From assembly GCA_004794785.1 (NCBI GenBank), contig SJOL01003073.1:71611-135610 (forward strand): a stretch of DNA of 64,000 nt, in the 5' to 3' direction. Shown one piece after another: positions 63,410 to 64,000 of the stretch (its first letter is position 1; every line of letters starts with the position of its first letter). Origin of the DNA: Opisthorchis felineus. Its lineage: Eukaryota; Platyhelminthes; Trematoda; Opisthorchiida; Opisthorchiidae. The notes beneath the pieces were generated by a model. The model ran no database searches, was not told the origin of the DNA, and saw nothing but the letters and a program-made list of their open reading frames with translations. A program made the translations under genes and the position numbers.

Positions 63410-64000
63410 ATCACAGAAACGAGAAGTGTAACAAGTACGCTAGTTTAGCCGCGCATGCCACAATATACCTCGTCGTACGATAGACGCTTCCGCTTAAGAA
63501 CAGCGGTAACTACCGTGCACATTATCAACGTTGTAGTGAAGGGCATGTAAGTCTAGCACGATACGTAAGCATAGGTTGCCTAGGTACCTAATCTCAGACT
63601 CATACATACGGTGTTTTCTGCTATATGCAGCGCATAGTAGCTGTAAAAGTCCGCAGTATACCAGAGCAACCATTTTCTGATGTTCCTACGAAGTCAAAAG
63701 GATAATAAACAAAACAGGAGAGCAAAGTCCTTAAACATATCGGCTTTAGCCAATATGAGGTCAACTCATCACAGACACTTTATAGCGTGGTCAGTAGATT
63801 CAGCCGACGAAGTGAAAATACACAACCGGAAGTTCAGTTCAATCTTACCTCCTTCAAAAGCACCTCAGTAGTCACTGGGATAAATCGCAGTTGAATTTCG
63901 GTTAGCTTTCCAGGTCATTTCGCTGATTCCAACGACAGGTTGTCGTGAAAATATAATTAGGAGGAAACACCTGACCTGTTTTAGTCGACTGGTAGGAGCT
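63410..64000. other. no gene seen
   Basis: One short frame (63680-63871) without splice context. Confidence 0.3.

Overview
The window is eukaryotic nuclear DNA, most likely from a parasitic flatworm (digenean trematode). Long open frames are almost absent. Plausible coding segments are short and bounded by GT/AG splice sites, and most inferred introns are 46 to 640 bases. The rest is a patchwork of decayed repeats of a flatworm kind: tRNA-derived SINEs carrying hammerhead ribozymes (as in schistosome Sm-alpha), LINE 3' ends of the RTE/SR2 type, and Penelope-like or retrozyme-type units with a type I hammerhead. There is no rRNA, CRISPR array, operon or bacterial gene layout. The species cannot be named from the sequence alone.

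Layout. 1-26 kb is mostly non-coding. It holds a 2.6 kb element with 128-base inverted ends (1386-4010), a ribozyme SINE (about 4733-4880), a nearly perfect hammerhead (8069-8161), a possible Penelope-like ORF relic (about 16.4-16.7 kb), several copies of a third hammerhead-like repeat (11.8 and 22.3-22.8 kb) and a LINE relic (23.5-24.1 kb). At 26-31 kb there are plus-strand candidate genes. The best is a seven-exon model at 28763-31123 whose splice phases all agree and give a 208-residue protein. At 32-38 kb lie a SINE, a head-to-head pair of hammerhead units, a 171-codon frame and a second LINE relic. At 39.6-42.4 kb a minus-strand gene (a 490-codon exon plus a 3' exon, 548 residues) and a plus-strand two-exon gene lie head to head, about 350 bases apart. 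At 43-56 kb there are more repeats and isolated exon candidates. At 56.4-60.5 kb a minus-strand chain of exons appears to encode a membrane protein with an EGF-like module. A two-exon plus-strand gene end lies at 62.0-62.35 kb.

Gene models rest on open frame, splice signals and phase only. None was recognised by homology, so products are called hypothetical unless a motif is visible. The strongest non-coding result is the set of three hammerhead or hammerhead-like repeat families, several of whose copies are arranged as closely spaced inverted pairs.
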